DNA of 44,973 nucleotides, from positions 1 through 44,973 of the forward strand of contig JBFWUW010000060.1 in assembly GCA_050247075.1 (NCBI GenBank). The letters are read 5' to 3'. Origin of the DNA: JBFWUW01 sp050247075. GTDB taxonomy: Bacteria; Planctomycetota; Planctomycetia; Pirellulales; JBFWUW01. Both the position numbers and the translations under genes were made by a program. Below the pieces are notes generated by a model. That model was not told the DNA's origin, did no database searches, and worked only from the letters and a program-made list of their open reading frames with translations. This document shows, one piece after another, positions 7,884-17,099 of this stretch (position 1 is its first letter; each line of letters starts with the position of its first letter).

Positions 7884-7973
7884 CAGATTTCGTAACATGC
7901 ATTTCAGCAATACGTTACGTTCGAGGCCCAGCCGCCACGGCCACACGCTCAAATTATGGGTATCCCTGGTTGC
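7884..7973 (+). repeat. 90-bp repeat, copy 3
   Basis: A direct copy of 5513-5602 with about seven mismatches, mostly in the last third. It ends 80 bp before the ATG of the ECF sigma factor, so it may form part of that gene's upstream region. Confidence 0.85.
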
Positions 7974-8053
7974 CTCTTACGACCAAGGGAAAAATAGCGC
8001 GCACAAGTTGCCGAGCAACGGCGCTTTGGTTCGAAGGGAGGAAGACCGCGAAA

Positions 8054-8605
8054 ATGAGCGCCGAACGCAATCAACTGGCTGTCGAGCCTTACCGATCGTA
8101 TCTGCTGCTTCTGGCACGCATGCAGTTGGATGCTCGCCAGCAGAACAAGGTCGAACCATCGGATGTGGTACAGGTCACGTTGCTCGAAGCACATCACAAA
8201 CGGCAGCAATTCACGGGAGACGAAGACGGCTTTATCGCTTGGCTGCGAAAGGCGTTGGCCAACAACATCCGCGACGCGTTGCGGCAAATGTGGCGACAGA
8301 AACGCGACGTGAATCGCGAGCGGTCGCTGGAAGCGGCGCTCGAGCAGTCGTCGGAGCGGCTGGGCGCGTGCCTGGCCGCGGCCGGATCGTCGCCCAGCCG
8401 GCAAGCGGTGCGCAATGAAGACTTGCTGCGGCTGTCAGATGCGCTGCTGGCGCTATCCGACGCACAGCGCGAAGCGGTCGTGCGGCACCATTTGCAAGGC
8501 TGGACTTTGAGCGAAGTAGCGGCCCACCTCGACCGCACCGATGCGGCGGTCGCCGGCTTGTTGCACCGCGGACTACGGAGACTTCGCGAAATAATGAATG
8601 GGTGA
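8054..8605 (+). CDS. ECF-type RNA polymerase sigma factor
   Basis: This 183-residue sigma-70-family factor should direct RNA polymerase to a specific promoter set. Region 2 is seen in YRSYLLLLARMQLDARQQNK, DVVQVTLLEAHHKRQQF and FIAWLRKALANNIRDALRQM. Region 4 is in LLRLSDALLALSDAQREAVVRHHLQGWTLSEVAAHLDRTDAAVAGLLHRGLRRLREIM, with a clear helix-turn-helix. It matches the planctomycete ECF groups that are typically encoded beside Ser/Thr kinases, and indeed the next gene, 146 bp downstream on the same strand, is such a kinase. GGGAGGAAG lies about 9 nt before ATG 8054; a longer frame to 7970 would run into the repeat. No anti-sigma factor is encoded nearby, so regulation by the kinase is plausible but inferred. 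Confidence 0.9.
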   Translation: MSAERNQLAVEPYRSYLLLLARMQLDARQQNKVEPSDVVQVTLLEAHHKRQQFTGDEDGFIAWLRKALANNIRDALRQMWRQKRDVNRERSLEAALEQSSERLGACLAAAGSSPSRQAVRNEDLLRLSDALLALSDAQREAVVRHHLQGWTLSEVAAHLDRTDAAVAGLLHRGLRRLREIMNG

Positions 8606-8632
8606 TTCGGATTCGAGGCGATCAAGATGACA

Positions 8633-8656
8633 CACGGAGGCACGGAGGACACAAAG
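8633..8656 (+). repeat. Short CACGGAGG tandem repeat
   Basis: CACGGAGG occurs twice in tandem, followed by ACACAAAG, in the 146-bp gap between sigma factor and kinase. It is of the 'cacggaggcacggagg' type common in bacterial intergenic DNA. No role is visible. Confidence 0.5.
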
Positions 8657-8751
8657 TGAATGTGCACCGTGCCAAGTTTCCGTGTCGAGTTTCTCCACTG
8701 TGATTTCTGGGCCTGTGTGTGTCCTACGTTTTCGATTTAAGAAAGCCGCCC

Positions 8752-11700
8752 ATGCGTGATGAACTGGAAGACATTCTCGCCGAGTATCTGCGGTCGGTCG
8801 AACAAGGCCAGCCACTGGACCAGCGGCAGGTGCTGGAAAAGCATCCGGCGCTGGCGGACGAGTTGAAATCGTTTTTCGCCAATCGCGCAGCGTTGGAACG
8901 AATCGCAGAGCCGCTGAAGGGCGCGGCGTATGAGGCGACGATGGACGTGGGGCCGGGTTCCGACTTTCCGCCGGGGGAAGAACGACAGGCTGGAAGCCCA
9001 TCCCACGAGACGGTGCGCTACGTCGGCGATTACGAATTGCTCGAAGAGATCGCGCGTGGCGGAATGGGGGTCGTTTACAAGGCGCGGCAGGCGAGTCTCA
9101 ATCGTACGGTCGCCGTGAAAATGATCTTGGCGGGGCAATTCGCGGACGAGTCAGCCGTGAAACGGTTTCGGCGGGAAGCCGAAGCGGCGGCGAATCTCGA
9201 TCATTCGCATATCGTGCCCGTATATGAGGTTGGCGAACATCAAGGGCAGCATTATTTCTCGATGGGGTTTGTCGACGGGCAGAGCCTGGCGGCGAGGCTG
9301 GCCGGCGGGCCGCTCGCGCCGCGGGCAGCGGCCGAGTTGATGGAGCAGGTGGCTCGCGCGGTGCATTATGCCCACGAGCGCGGCGTGATTCATCGCGATT
9401 TGAAACCGGCCAACGTGCTGCTGGATCGCGACGGCAGGCCGAAAGTCACGGACTTTGGACTCGCGAAACTGACCACGCGCGAGCAGAGCCTGACCGATAC
9501 CGGTCAAGTGCTCGGCACGCCCGGCTACATGCCGCCGGAGCAAATTGACGGCAAAACGGTGGAAATCACGGCCGATGTTTACGGACTCGGTGCGATTCTC
9601 TATGCGCTGCTCACCGGCCGCCCGCCGTTTCAAGCGGCGACACTGATGGAGACGCTGCAACAGGTAAAAACCGCCGAGCCGGTCCCGCCTCGGCAGATGA
9701 ATCCGAGCGTCCCGCGCGACCTCGATACGATCGCGCGAAAATGCCTGGAGAAATGGCCCGATTGGCGTTACGCATCGGCGGCGGAATTGGCCGACGAACT
9801 GAAGCGTTTTCTGGCCGGCGAACCGATCCGCGCCCGGCGGCGCGGATTCGTCGAACAGGGCGCGCGCTGGATCGCCCGGCAGCGGCGCAGCGTGTTGACG
9901 GCTGCCGCTGCGGCGGTGGTTAGCGCGCTGCTGATTGTCGGTGGCGCCTTCGGCACGATCTCTTATCGCAAATCGCTCGAAGGCAACTTGAAGCTCGTCA
10001 CCGATCACGAGCGGCTGGTGGCTGCTGTGTTTGACGACCACGATCGACCGGCCGTCGAGCCGTTCACGGTTCCCACCGAGCAGCCGATCGCGCTGACGGA
10101 CGGGGCGTATCGCCTGCGAACCAGCGGCAAAAACCTGCTGAGCGAAGATTTCACCGTGCGGCTGGACCGCGGCGAGAATTCGACGCACGAACTGTCGCTC
10201 GACTGGCAGCGGCTTTGGCCGGAAATTGCCGTCGATGAAGAGCAAGTGGCCGCGACAACCAGCGGTTCGAGCACTTGGCATCTTGTTCATTGCCGTGGCC
10301 AGGGCCAACCGGCTCATCTGCTGTTGCTCGGCGGCGGTAGCGAGGTGACGTTCGAACTGCGCGACATGCGAACCGGCAAACGAGCGTGGTCCGTCACACA
10401 CGGGCCGCCTCCGGAACTCGACCTCGCCAACCGCGACAAGTGGCTGTCGTCGCAGGGAGGCCTGGCCGGTAAATATGAACCCAGCGGAATCGGCCAGACC
10501 GATTTCCGTCCTTATGTTTTGCCGTCGGCGCCGCAACTCGACGGCGATCAAGAATGCCTGGGCGACATTGTGATCGCGCTGCGCCATCAGCCTGCCCTGC
10601 TCGCTTTTTCCTCGGAGGACGGCCGCCGACTCTGGTCCTACGCGCCCGAGTTCTCGCGATTAACCGTGTGGCCTGGGCGGAGTCCGTTTCCGAGGTGGTT
10701 CGGTACGGTCGTGGGTGAGCCTCTGGTGATGCCGGATCTCGACGGCGACGGCGTGGTTGATTTTCTGATCGGAAAGCTGGTGCTCAACAACACTGACAAG
10801 GACGGCCAGCCGATTCCATTGGCCGATCAGCCGTGCCGAACGATCGACGCCGTATCTGGCAAGACGGGCAAGCAGATCTGGCAGTATGAACTGGACGACC
10901 GCTGGTTCGATCTGCCCAAGGGTGTCCAAATCCCACTGGCCAGCCGCTGGTTCGCCGCGCCGCAAACCGTAAGCACGCTTGGTTCCGATTGGATCGCCCC
11001 GCATGGAAATGTGTTCCGAAATTTCGTCTATCGCATCAGTGGCGATGGAGAGGAAATCTTTCGTCAGTCGCCGCCGTTGCTGATGCGCGAGCAGGGAAAG
11101 AATGTGGTGGCGTGCGTCGCGGGGTCGCGAGTTGTCGTGCTCGACGCACAGACCGGCCAGCCGACGTCGCCGCCCCACGATCTGGGCTTCGTCCCTGTCC
11201 GCCCGCCGCAAGCCGGCGACGTCAACGGTGACGACGACGACGATCTGGTGCTGGTCGAGCGCGTCGGAGATTCGACTCATCAAATCTTTACGACCCCCGC
11301 ACTTCAGCGCGCCCCGTCCAAACAGCGGCTCTGGTGCTGGTCGCCCGATAAGCATCAACCGCTCTGGCCACCCATCGAACAATCTGCGGATTATGAAAAA
11401 CATGTGCGTGTGAATCAGCCGCCACCGGCCTGGCCGCTTGTCGTTGACCTGAATGGCGACGGCAACGCAGAGATCATCGCGCCCGACGGCACGTCCACCC
11501 ACTTCGGTGCGACACCCATTAGCGACCGCAACGAACGGGCCTGGGGCGAATTGCAATTGATCGACGGCACCGACGGCAAACAGCGCTGGCGGCGGCGGTT
11601 GCAAACGGTCGATCAACAGGTCGATCAATTGATCGTCGGGCCGGACATCGACGGCGACGGCTGGCGCGACATTTTCGCCGCGACCCTGTTCGGCCGCGAA

Positions 11701-14247
11701 ACGCATATCCGCCCGCCGCAGTTGTACGTGGACGCGATCTCCGGCCGCGACGGCCTGTCGCTGTGGCATTCCGGCCGGCCAATCGCGGGTCCGGGGTTTG
11801 ACGAAATGTTCATCGACGTCCTCAACTGGTGGAGTGCGGGCCCCGACGGCTGGCCGCAACTCGTGGTTTCGGTGCGCTACGGCGGCGCCGTGGGAGAACC
11901 GATCGTGCTGGCCTGCTTCTCGGCCGGCAACGGCCGAATCACCCGCGAAAACGTCTTGCTCGATCCGCCGCTGATTGCCGACGGCGACGGAGACGGCGTC
12001 AATGATCTGTTCTGCTTTACCCCACACTACCGGCCGGCGGCCGATCGCGGCGGCAAGCTGTTCAGCTTTCGCGGGACGTCGCCGCGCGTCTGGCGGCGGC
12101 TGGGGGGCGACTGGCAAGCGGGCCGTGACTACGACGGCGACGGGTTCGACGACGTGGTCGCCAGGAGCGTGCAGGCGATTCAAGGGAAACAACGAATCGT
12201 GGCACTTTCCGGTCGCACAGGCCACGAGTTGTACCGCACGGCCGTCGAGGCGTCGCTCTGGAACGGTACGGGGGCGATCATCCGACCGCTCGCGGTGGAT
12301 TTGGATGGCGACGGTGTGAGCGACCTGTTATCGACCGCCGGAATCGGGAATAACGCCAACAATCCGCCGCCGATTCTGGCGTTTTCCGGGAAAACAGGAC
12401 GCGAATTGTGGCAAGAGTCGTTGAGGGCCAGCGAAGTCAAGCAGACTCTGTTCGTGCGCGCGGCGGATCTGGATGCCGACGGCCAGCAGGAAGTAATTTA
12501 TGTCGCGGAAATGCTGCTGCAGGATGACGCCGTGTCCCAAGCGAAATGGCACACTCCGGTCCTTCTCTTGGTGCTCGACGGCAGCACCGGCCGGTTGAAG
12601 TGGAAGCAGCAGATCAGCGAGGGCTCGAATCTGGCGGGTGACATGGTTTATCAGAATGAGGTGCCGTTGTCCGTCGCCGACCTAAACGCTGACGGCGTCG
12701 CCGACATTGTGACACCAGCGTTCCTGGAGGGGCTCCAACTCGAACTGCGAGCGTACGACGGCCGTGCGGGCAATCTGCTATGGCGGTGGGAAACATCCCA
12801 ACAGCAAGGATCGGGATATGGCGCGCATTGGTTCTCCTGGCAGCGAACGCCGATTCCGCTGGCCGACGACCTGGACGGCGACGGCCGCCAGGAAGTGGTT
12901 TGCCTCGACTTCGTCTCTCTCGACAATTCCGTATACCGTTTGACAACGGTCGACGGCGCGTCGGGCAATGCTCGCTGGTCGCACGAAATCGGCGGCGCGG
13001 GCTCCCGCTGGCCCTGGCATGACCGCCCCCGGCCGCTGGCCGTTTCGCTGGGCGAAAAGCAACGCGGCGTCGTTTATTGGAACTGGGACAGTTCAAGCGC
13101 CGTTGGCGAGGTCGGCGGCGAAGTCGTCGTTCTGATGTCCGACGGAACCGAGTACTGGCGATTTCCGCGGTCGGCCGGAACCGGTGGCTTTAACCCGCGA
13201 GTTTCGGTCGCCGATCTCGATCGCGACGGACGGGACGAACTGGTTCTGATCGACGCCGGCGGAGTCGAGGCACTCGACCTCGCCGCGCGCCGACGGCTCT
13301 GGCGGCACGAGTGTCCGCCGTCGGTTCCACTTTCGATCCGCACGATTACTGTCGGAAGCAAGTCGCAGCCGCCGGTCGTGGAACTGTTCGCGGGCCGAAC
13401 CATGCTGGGTCTATCGGGCAATGACGGCCAAACATTGTGGACCTGCGCCGGCTTGCCGCGAGAACTCAATTTGCAAGTGCCGGTCGAGGACTACACACAG
13501 CGCCTCGGATCTGCCAACGGCCGCTTTCCGACGGCATTCCTCTGCGAAGTCAGGCACGACGCGGGCGATACCGTTTGCCTGCAAGCCGAGCCAACCGCCC
13601 ACAGTGGCCTCATGCCGTTACGTTCCACGCCGGAGGTTGCTGTTACGATCGATCCCAGGTTCGCGCGGCTGCTGCCGTGGCAACTCAATACCTTCGGCTG
13701 GCCCACGAACTCGCCGGTGTGGCTGGCTCTGGGAATGTGTCTCTATTTGCCGGCGCTTATCGTCCTGCCTTTTTTGTCGCTTTACAAGATCGCCTGGCAG
13801 CGCCGCTGGTCGCTGCGATTCTGGCTGCTCTTACCGTTGGTCGTTTCGCTCGTTGTGATCGCGCTGATTACCCCCGCGCCGCTGACCGCGCCGCCGATGC
13901 CGACGTTGCAGGCGAAGTTTCTCATCTCGCTGCTGTTTCTGCCGATCGCTGCGTTCCCCTGGCAACTCAGCCGTTACATCCGCGCGGGACGGCCGCGGCG
14001 CGTGGTCTGGTGGCTGGTCACCGCGGCGATGTTCAGCGTCGTCACTGCCGCGATTCTGTTCGCCGTCCAGTGGCGTGACACGCCAGTTGGCGAGTACTGG
14101 CTGATTGACTGGACCTGGTTGCTACCGTTCGCCGGCGGGCTCTACCTCTTCGCCATGCTCGCCATGGCTTTTGTCGCGGTCGAGCATTTCCTCTGGCGTC
14201 CCTTGTCACGGACGATCACAAGGCGGAGGGCCACGTCGAACGGCTGA
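8752..14247 (+). CDS. Giant membrane Ser/Thr protein kinase with FG-GAP propeller and C-terminal membrane domain
   Basis: A 1831-residue protein (ATG 8752; an in-frame GTG at 8719 would add 11 residues). The N-terminus is a short helical region (LEKHPALADELKSFF) common before planctomycete kinases. The Pkn2-type kinase domain spans about 93-355, with G-loop ARGGMGVVY, K123 in VAVKM, catalytic D216 in IHRDLKPANVLL, D234 of DFG, and PPEQ in place of APEQ. A transmembrane helix follows at about 381-405, then a PEGA-like stretch. About 11 calcium-loop motifs of FG-GAP/VCBS type (DLDGDG, DVNGDD, DYDGDG, DLNADG and similar) lie between about 10738 and 13250. The last ~190 residues hold about five transmembrane helices. 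The kinase is thus cytoplasmic and the propeller outside. It probably acts with the adjacent ECF factor. The ligand is unknown. Confidence 0.9.
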   Translation: MRDELEDILAEYLRSVEQGQPLDQRQVLEKHPALADELKSFFANRAALERIAEPLKGAAYEATMDVGPGSDFPPGEERQAGSPSHETVRYVGDYELLEEIARGGMGVVYKARQASLNRTVAVKMILAGQFADESAVKRFRREAEAAANLDHSHIVPVYEVGEHQGQHYFSMGFVDGQSLAARLAGGPLAPRAAAELMEQVARAVHYAHERGVIHRDLKPANVLLDRDGRPKVTDFGLAKLTTREQSLTDTGQVLGTPGYMPPEQIDGKTVEITADVYGLGAILYALLTGRPPFQAATLMETLQQVKTAEPVPPRQMNPSVPRDLDTIARKCLEKWPDWRYASAAELADELKRFLAGEPIRARRRGFVEQGARWIARQRRSVLTAAAAAVVSALLIVGGAFGTISYRKSLEGNLKLVTDHERLVAAVFDDHDRPAVEPFTVPTEQPIALTDGAYRLRTSGKNLLSEDFTVRLDRGENSTHELSLDWQRLWPEIAVDEEQVAATTSGSSTWHLVHCRGQGQPAHLLLLGGGSEVTFELRDMRTGKRAWSVTHGPPPELDLANRDKWLSSQGGLAGKYEPSGIGQTDFRPYVLPSAPQLDGDQECLGDIVIALRHQPALLAFSSEDGRRLWSYAPEFSRLTVWPGRSPFPRWFGTVVGEPLVMPDLDGDGVVDFLIGKLVLNNTDKDGQPIPLADQPCRTIDAVSGKTGKQIWQYELDDRWFDLPKGVQIPLASRWFAAPQTVSTLGSDWIAPHGNVFRNFVYRISGDGEEIFRQSPPLLMREQGKNVVACVAGSRVVVLDAQTGQPTSPPHDLGFVPVRPPQAGDVNGDDDDDLVLVERVGDSTHQIFTTPALQRAPSKQRLWCWSPDKHQPLWPPIEQSADYEKHVRVNQPPPAWPLVVDLNGDGNAEIIAPDGTSTHFGATPISDRNERAWGELQLIDGTDGKQRWRRRLQTVDQQVDQLIVGPDIDGDGWRDIFAATLFGRETHIRPPQLYVDAISGRDGLSLWHSGRPIAGPGFDEMFIDVLNWWSAGPDGWPQLVVSVRYGGAVGEPIVLACFSAGNGRITRENVLLDPPLIADGDGDGVNDLFCFTPHYRPAADRGGKLFSFRGTSPRVWRRLGGDWQAGRDYDGDGFDDVVARSVQAIQGKQRIVALSGRTGHELYRTAVEASLWNGTGAIIRPLAVDLDGDGVSDLLSTAGIGNNANNPPPILAFSGKTGRELWQESLRASEVKQTLFVRAADLDADGQQEVIYVAEMLLQDDAVSQAKWHTPVLLLVLDGSTGRLKWKQQISEGSNLAGDMVYQNEVPLSVADLNADGVADIVTPAFLEGLQLELRAYDGRAGNLLWRWETSQQQGSGYGAHWFSWQRTPIPLADDLDGDGRQEVVCLDFVSLDNSVYRLTTVDGASGNARWSHEIGGAGSRWPWHDRPRPLAVSLGEKQRGVVYWNWDSSSAVGEVGGEVVVLMSDGTEYWRFPRSAGTGGFNPRVSVADLDRDGRDELVLIDAGGVEALDLAARRRLWRHECPPSVPLSIRTITVGSKSQPPVVELFAGRTMLGLSGNDGQTLWTCAGLPRELNLQVPVEDYTQRLGSANGRFPTAFLCEVRHDAGDTVCLQAEPTAHSGLMPLRSTPEVAVTIDPRFARLLPWQLNTFGWPTNSPVWLALGMCLYLPALIVLPFLSLYKIAWQRRWSLRFWLLLPLVVSLVVIALITPAPLTAPPMPTLQAKFLISLLFLPIAAFPWQLSRYIRAGRPRRVVWWLVTAAMFSVVTAAILFAVQWRDTPVGEYWLIDWTWLLPFAGGLYLFAMLAMAFVAVEHFLWRPLSRTITRRRATSNG

Positions 14248-14563
14248 CTGTTGTCCGCAGGCAACGAACAATAGACCGATCATTGAGGTTCGATGCATGT
14301 GATACCTACAAGCAACACGTCTCGCACCGGCAAAGCCGCCAAACGGAGCGCGCAAAGCGAGGGGGACCGCTACCCATGGGCGGCTGAGGCAAGAAAAGCG
14401 ATGCTTCTTGCTTGACTGCATAGGTCGCGCATGCACACAAACTCGCATTCATCTGGTTTGTGACGAGCGATGACCCAATAACGGGCCGCAAGGATATGCT
14501 GTACCGACGTAGGGAAACTGGTTGCCGGCAGCGGCCTGACAATTGCTTTTGGATTGAACCGGC
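14248..14563. other. Intergenic region, nothing recognised
   Basis: 316 bp between the convergent kinase and zinc-ribbon genes. I see no strong hairpin with a T-run, no repeat shared with other parts of the window, and no supported ORF. Confidence 0.5.
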
Positions 14564-14788
14564 TTAACGCTCGATCGCGGCTTGCCGCGGGCAGCCGCAG
14601 TGGGGGCAGCGGACCATCACCCGCTTGCTGGTTGATTTGGCCTTCCAGCGGATTCCGCCGGCTTCCCACACGGAGCGCGAGTTGCCGCACGTCAGGCAGC
14701 GCAGCCGCCATTGTTCGGACTCTGCCCGCATCGCCCTGGCCCACGGGGCGGGAACGATGGCCAGGATCAGACGTTGAACGGGGGACAT
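14564..14788 (-). CDS. Small zinc-ribbon protein
   Basis: A 74-residue basic protein with two CxxC knuckles: RCLTCGNSRSVWEAGGIRWKA and VMVRCPHCGCPRQ. This spacing is that of a zinc ribbon, so it should bind one Zn. The N-terminal half (LILAIVPAPWARAMRAESEQW) is a helix. Function unknown; zinc ribbons commonly bind nucleic acids or proteins. On the minus strand a GAAGGTAG element precedes ATG 14788, which supports a real gene despite the small size. It lies downstream of the DUF6263-like pair on the same strand, separated by 113 bp. Confidence 0.7.
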   Translation of the reverse strand: MSPVQRLILAIVPAPWARAMRAESEQWRLRCLTCGNSRSVWEAGGIRWKAKSTSKRVMVRCPHCGCPRQAAIER

Positions 14789-14901
14789 GCCGCTACCTTC
14801 GGAACAGCCAAAAAAATAGCTTCGGCGTTTTGTGTTCCCTCACTCTGGCCTCTTCCGGAAAAGGAGAGGGGGTGGTTGAGAATCTATGCTTAGGCCGTGC
14901 C

Positions 14902-15828
14902 TTATTTTTGCCGCAGGCGGGATTGGGTAAACGTGATATCCAGGTCGATCGGCAGATCGTTGCCGTTGGCTAGCAGCGTTACCTTGCCCGTGACGCGGGT
15001 GGTCACGGCGCGCTCCAAAATCGCCCCAAATTCGCGGTTGAAGTACATCGTCCACTCGGAAGAGGCGACTTTCAAGTCGGCATCTTTCAGGGTCAGGCCG
15101 ATATCGTTGTTGCCCAGCATGATCCGCACGGCGGTGTCCGTCACCTTGATCCGGTCGACCTGCTGGCCATTTTGGCTGACCGTGCCGACGTACTCGTAGG
15201 TCCGGTCGATGGCCAGCGTGGTGCCGCCTTGGATGGGAATCTGCTCGATGCGCTGCCAGATGTCGCCGGACTTAACGGGCGTGTCCGGCAGCAGCCGAAC
15301 CTGTTGTTCAAATTCGTCCTTGAGCCGCTGCTCGGCCAGGCGCTCCTGCAGCGCCTTGGTCGCATCGGCGGGGGCCTGGCTGATGATGGCCTGTGCCCCT
15401 TCCACACGCGCTACCTTGCCATCGGCGGCAAGCTGGTATGTCAGCGGGTGGTTGATAAGCGCCTGCAAGACTTCAACCTGTTGGTCGAACTCGGGATTAT
15501 CCGACTTGGGGGGCGCTGCCAAGGCGGAGTCGTACATATAGCTTTGACCCGCCGCGGTGGTACTTAAAGCAGCGGCCGTGACCGTCACCTTGATCGGCAC
15601 CAGGTTGTCGGCCGGCGGCGGAAACTCGGCCAGATAGGCCAGCCGGCTGTTGGCGGCGATCTCCACGTTTTGATCGGCCACCTTGACCTTGGCGTTGAGT
15701 TGGAATGTCTCGTTGGTGGCCGCCTGTGTATTGGGGGCGTATTTTTGCTCTAACTTGACCTGGGCCAGCAGCAGGTTCGATGAGCCCAGGGCCCAAACGC
15801 ACAGGCCAGCCAGAATTGCGCGAGACAT
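14902..15828 (-). CDS. Secreted DUF6263-like protein, paralogue 1
   Basis: 308 residues with a signal peptide (cleavage near LLLAQ-VKLEQKY). The mature part is beta-rich. Hallmarks shared with its neighbour include VKLEQKYAPNT, NVEIAANSRLAYLAEF, LTYQLAADGKVARVEG, AQAIISQAPADATKALQERL, LPDTPVKSGDIWQR and YEYVGTVSQNGQQVDRIKV. This pattern of repeated 'pressure' on a derived quantity (x-GD-x-W, then a C-terminal 'G-x(n)-ER' segment) is that of the planctomycete DUF6263 family, which has no known function; the family name is tentative. GAGGTG lies five bases before ATG 15828. It is 42 bp downstream of its paralogue, so it is in an operon with it and a tandem duplicate. Periplasmic or secreted. 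Confidence 0.7.
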   Translation of the reverse strand: MSRAILAGLCVWALGSSNLLLAQVKLEQKYAPNTQAATNETFQLNAKVKVADQNVEIAANSRLAYLAEFPPPADNLVPIKVTVTAAALSTTAAGQSYMYDSALAAPPKSDNPEFDQQVEVLQALINHPLTYQLAADGKVARVEGAQAIISQAPADATKALQERLAEQRLKDEFEQQVRLLPDTPVKSGDIWQRIEQIPIQGGTTLAIDRTYEYVGTVSQNGQQVDRIKVTDTAVRIMLGNNDIGLTLKDADLKVASSEWTMYFNREFGAILERAVTTRVTGKVTLLANGNDLPIDLDITFTQSRLRQK

Positions 15829-15870
15829 GGTGGCACCTCATGGAACAACTTAACGACAATCGTTAGGAGC

Positions 15871-16809
15871 CTACTTCAACCGTTCGCCCGTCTTGGTGAT
15901 CTTGAGGTCCAATTCAGCCGGCAGGTCCATGCCGTTGATTTGCAGGGTCAGTTTGCCCGTGATGTGGCTGACGAGCTTTCGTTCTAGCGTGGCACCCAGT
16001 TCGCGGTCGAACAGCATGGTCCCCTCCGACGATTCAATTTTGAGCTCACTATCCTTGGCGGCCAGATTGGCCGCATTGGGCCCAATGGCGTAGCGCACGG
16101 CTTCATCCTTGATTTTGATTTGGTCCAGCTTTCGGCCATCTTCTTCGATCGTGCCGGCGTATTCGTAGACCCGGTCAAACGTCAACTTCTGCCCGCCGTC
16201 CAGCGGCATCTCGGTGGTTCGCTTCCAGGTATCGCCCACGTTGACGGGCGTGTCGGGCAGGGTTTGCGCTTGCTGGTTGAACTCGTTCTTCAAACGGTCC
16301 TCATTGAGCCGTTCCTCGAGCGCTTTGGCGGTATCGGCCGGGGCCTTGCTGATAATCGCCTGAATGCCATCGATGCGGGCCACTTTGCCGTCGGCCCCTA
16401 CCTGGTAGGTCAACTCCGCGTCGAGCATGGCCCGCATGGCGGCAAGGGCTGGCTCGAAGGCCGGGTTGCCGGCTTTTTCGTTCGGCCGAGCCGAGTCAAA
16501 CGTCAATGCCTGGCCGTTGATATTGGCGTTGAGCGTAATGGCCTGAATGGTGATTTTGACCGGTGCCAGCTTATCGGCGGGTGTGAGAAACTCTGTCTGC
16601 GCCGTGATTTTACTGTCGCTGGAAGTCTCTACGTTCATCCCGGCAATGGTGAGCGTTTGCTGGGTGCTGGTGTTCTCGACCGACCGAGACTTGGTGTTGG
16701 GTGTGAACTTATTCGCCAATTTGACTTGTGCCCAAACGGCCTGCCCACCACAGACACACCAGGCCACCAAGACGGTCCCGAGGATACGGATCATTGGACG
16801 AATTCCCAT
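15871..16809 (-). CDS. Secreted DUF6263-like protein, paralogue 2
   Basis: 312 residues from ATG 16809, or 307 from ATG 16794. It has a signal peptide (LVAWCVCGGQAVWA-QVKLANKF). It aligns along its full length with paralogue 1: VKLANKFTPNT, NVETSSDSKITAQTEF, LTYQVGADGKVARIDG, AQTLPDTPVNVGDTWKR, RVYEYAGTIEEDGRKLDQ and GKLTLQINGMDLPAELDLKI. Identity looks moderate, indicating an old duplication. A longer frame extends to 17031 but would translate the palindromic repeat at 16943-17094, so the shorter start is preferred. It is probably the first gene of a two-gene unit. No function is known for the family; the protein should act outside the cytoplasm. Confidence 0.7.
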   Translation of the reverse strand: MGIRPMIRILGTVLVAWCVCGGQAVWAQVKLANKFTPNTKSRSVENTSTQQTLTIAGMNVETSSDSKITAQTEFLTPADKLAPVKITIQAITLNANINGQALTFDSARPNEKAGNPAFEPALAAMRAMLDAELTYQVGADGKVARIDGIQAIISKAPADTAKALEERLNEDRLKNEFNQQAQTLPDTPVNVGDTWKRTTEMPLDGGQKLTFDRVYEYAGTIEEDGRKLDQIKIKDEAVRYAIGPNAANLAAKDSELKIESSEGTMLFDRELGATLERKLVSHITGKLTLQINGMDLPAELDLKITKTGERLK

Positions 16810-16942
16810 GAGTGGAGCGATGCGGTTTCCGACGCTGGGGCGAATGCCCCCTTCAACGCGGGCGGAAGGAGAATTGACCGTGAATATGGTACGCCTGTTA
16901 TTGGGCGAAATCAATTTATTGGCGTTCGTATCGGTGATCGCG

Positions 16943-17094
16943 GTAGGGTGGGACAAGCGGCGATCGATATCGCCATTCACATCCGGTTTGACCGCGATAT
17001 CCCACCAGTTGCGGCCGCCATCATAAGTCATGGTGGGACATCGCGGGCGGGACGCAAGCGATTGGTTCGTGCATGTCCGCTTGTCCCACCCTAC
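16943..17094. repeat. Palindromic interspersed repeat, copy B (complete)
   Basis: A 152-bp element with perfect 17-bp inverted ends, TAGGGTGGGACAAGCGG (16944-16960) and its complement (17077-17093), and an inner ATATCCCACCA / TGGTGGGACAT pair. It ends five bases before the stop codon (17102-17100) of the copper-protein gene on the minus strand, so it lies just downstream of that gene. It is also in the upstream region of DUF6263 paralogue 2. No obvious target-site duplication. Confidence 0.9.
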
Positions 17095-17099
17095 GAGTA

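Noticed and set aside
9151..12225. Long minus-strand ORFs (478 and 521 codons) opposite the giant kinase
   Set aside because: They lie antisense to a clear kinase/FG-GAP gene, show no domain, and such shadow frames are common in GC-rich DNA.
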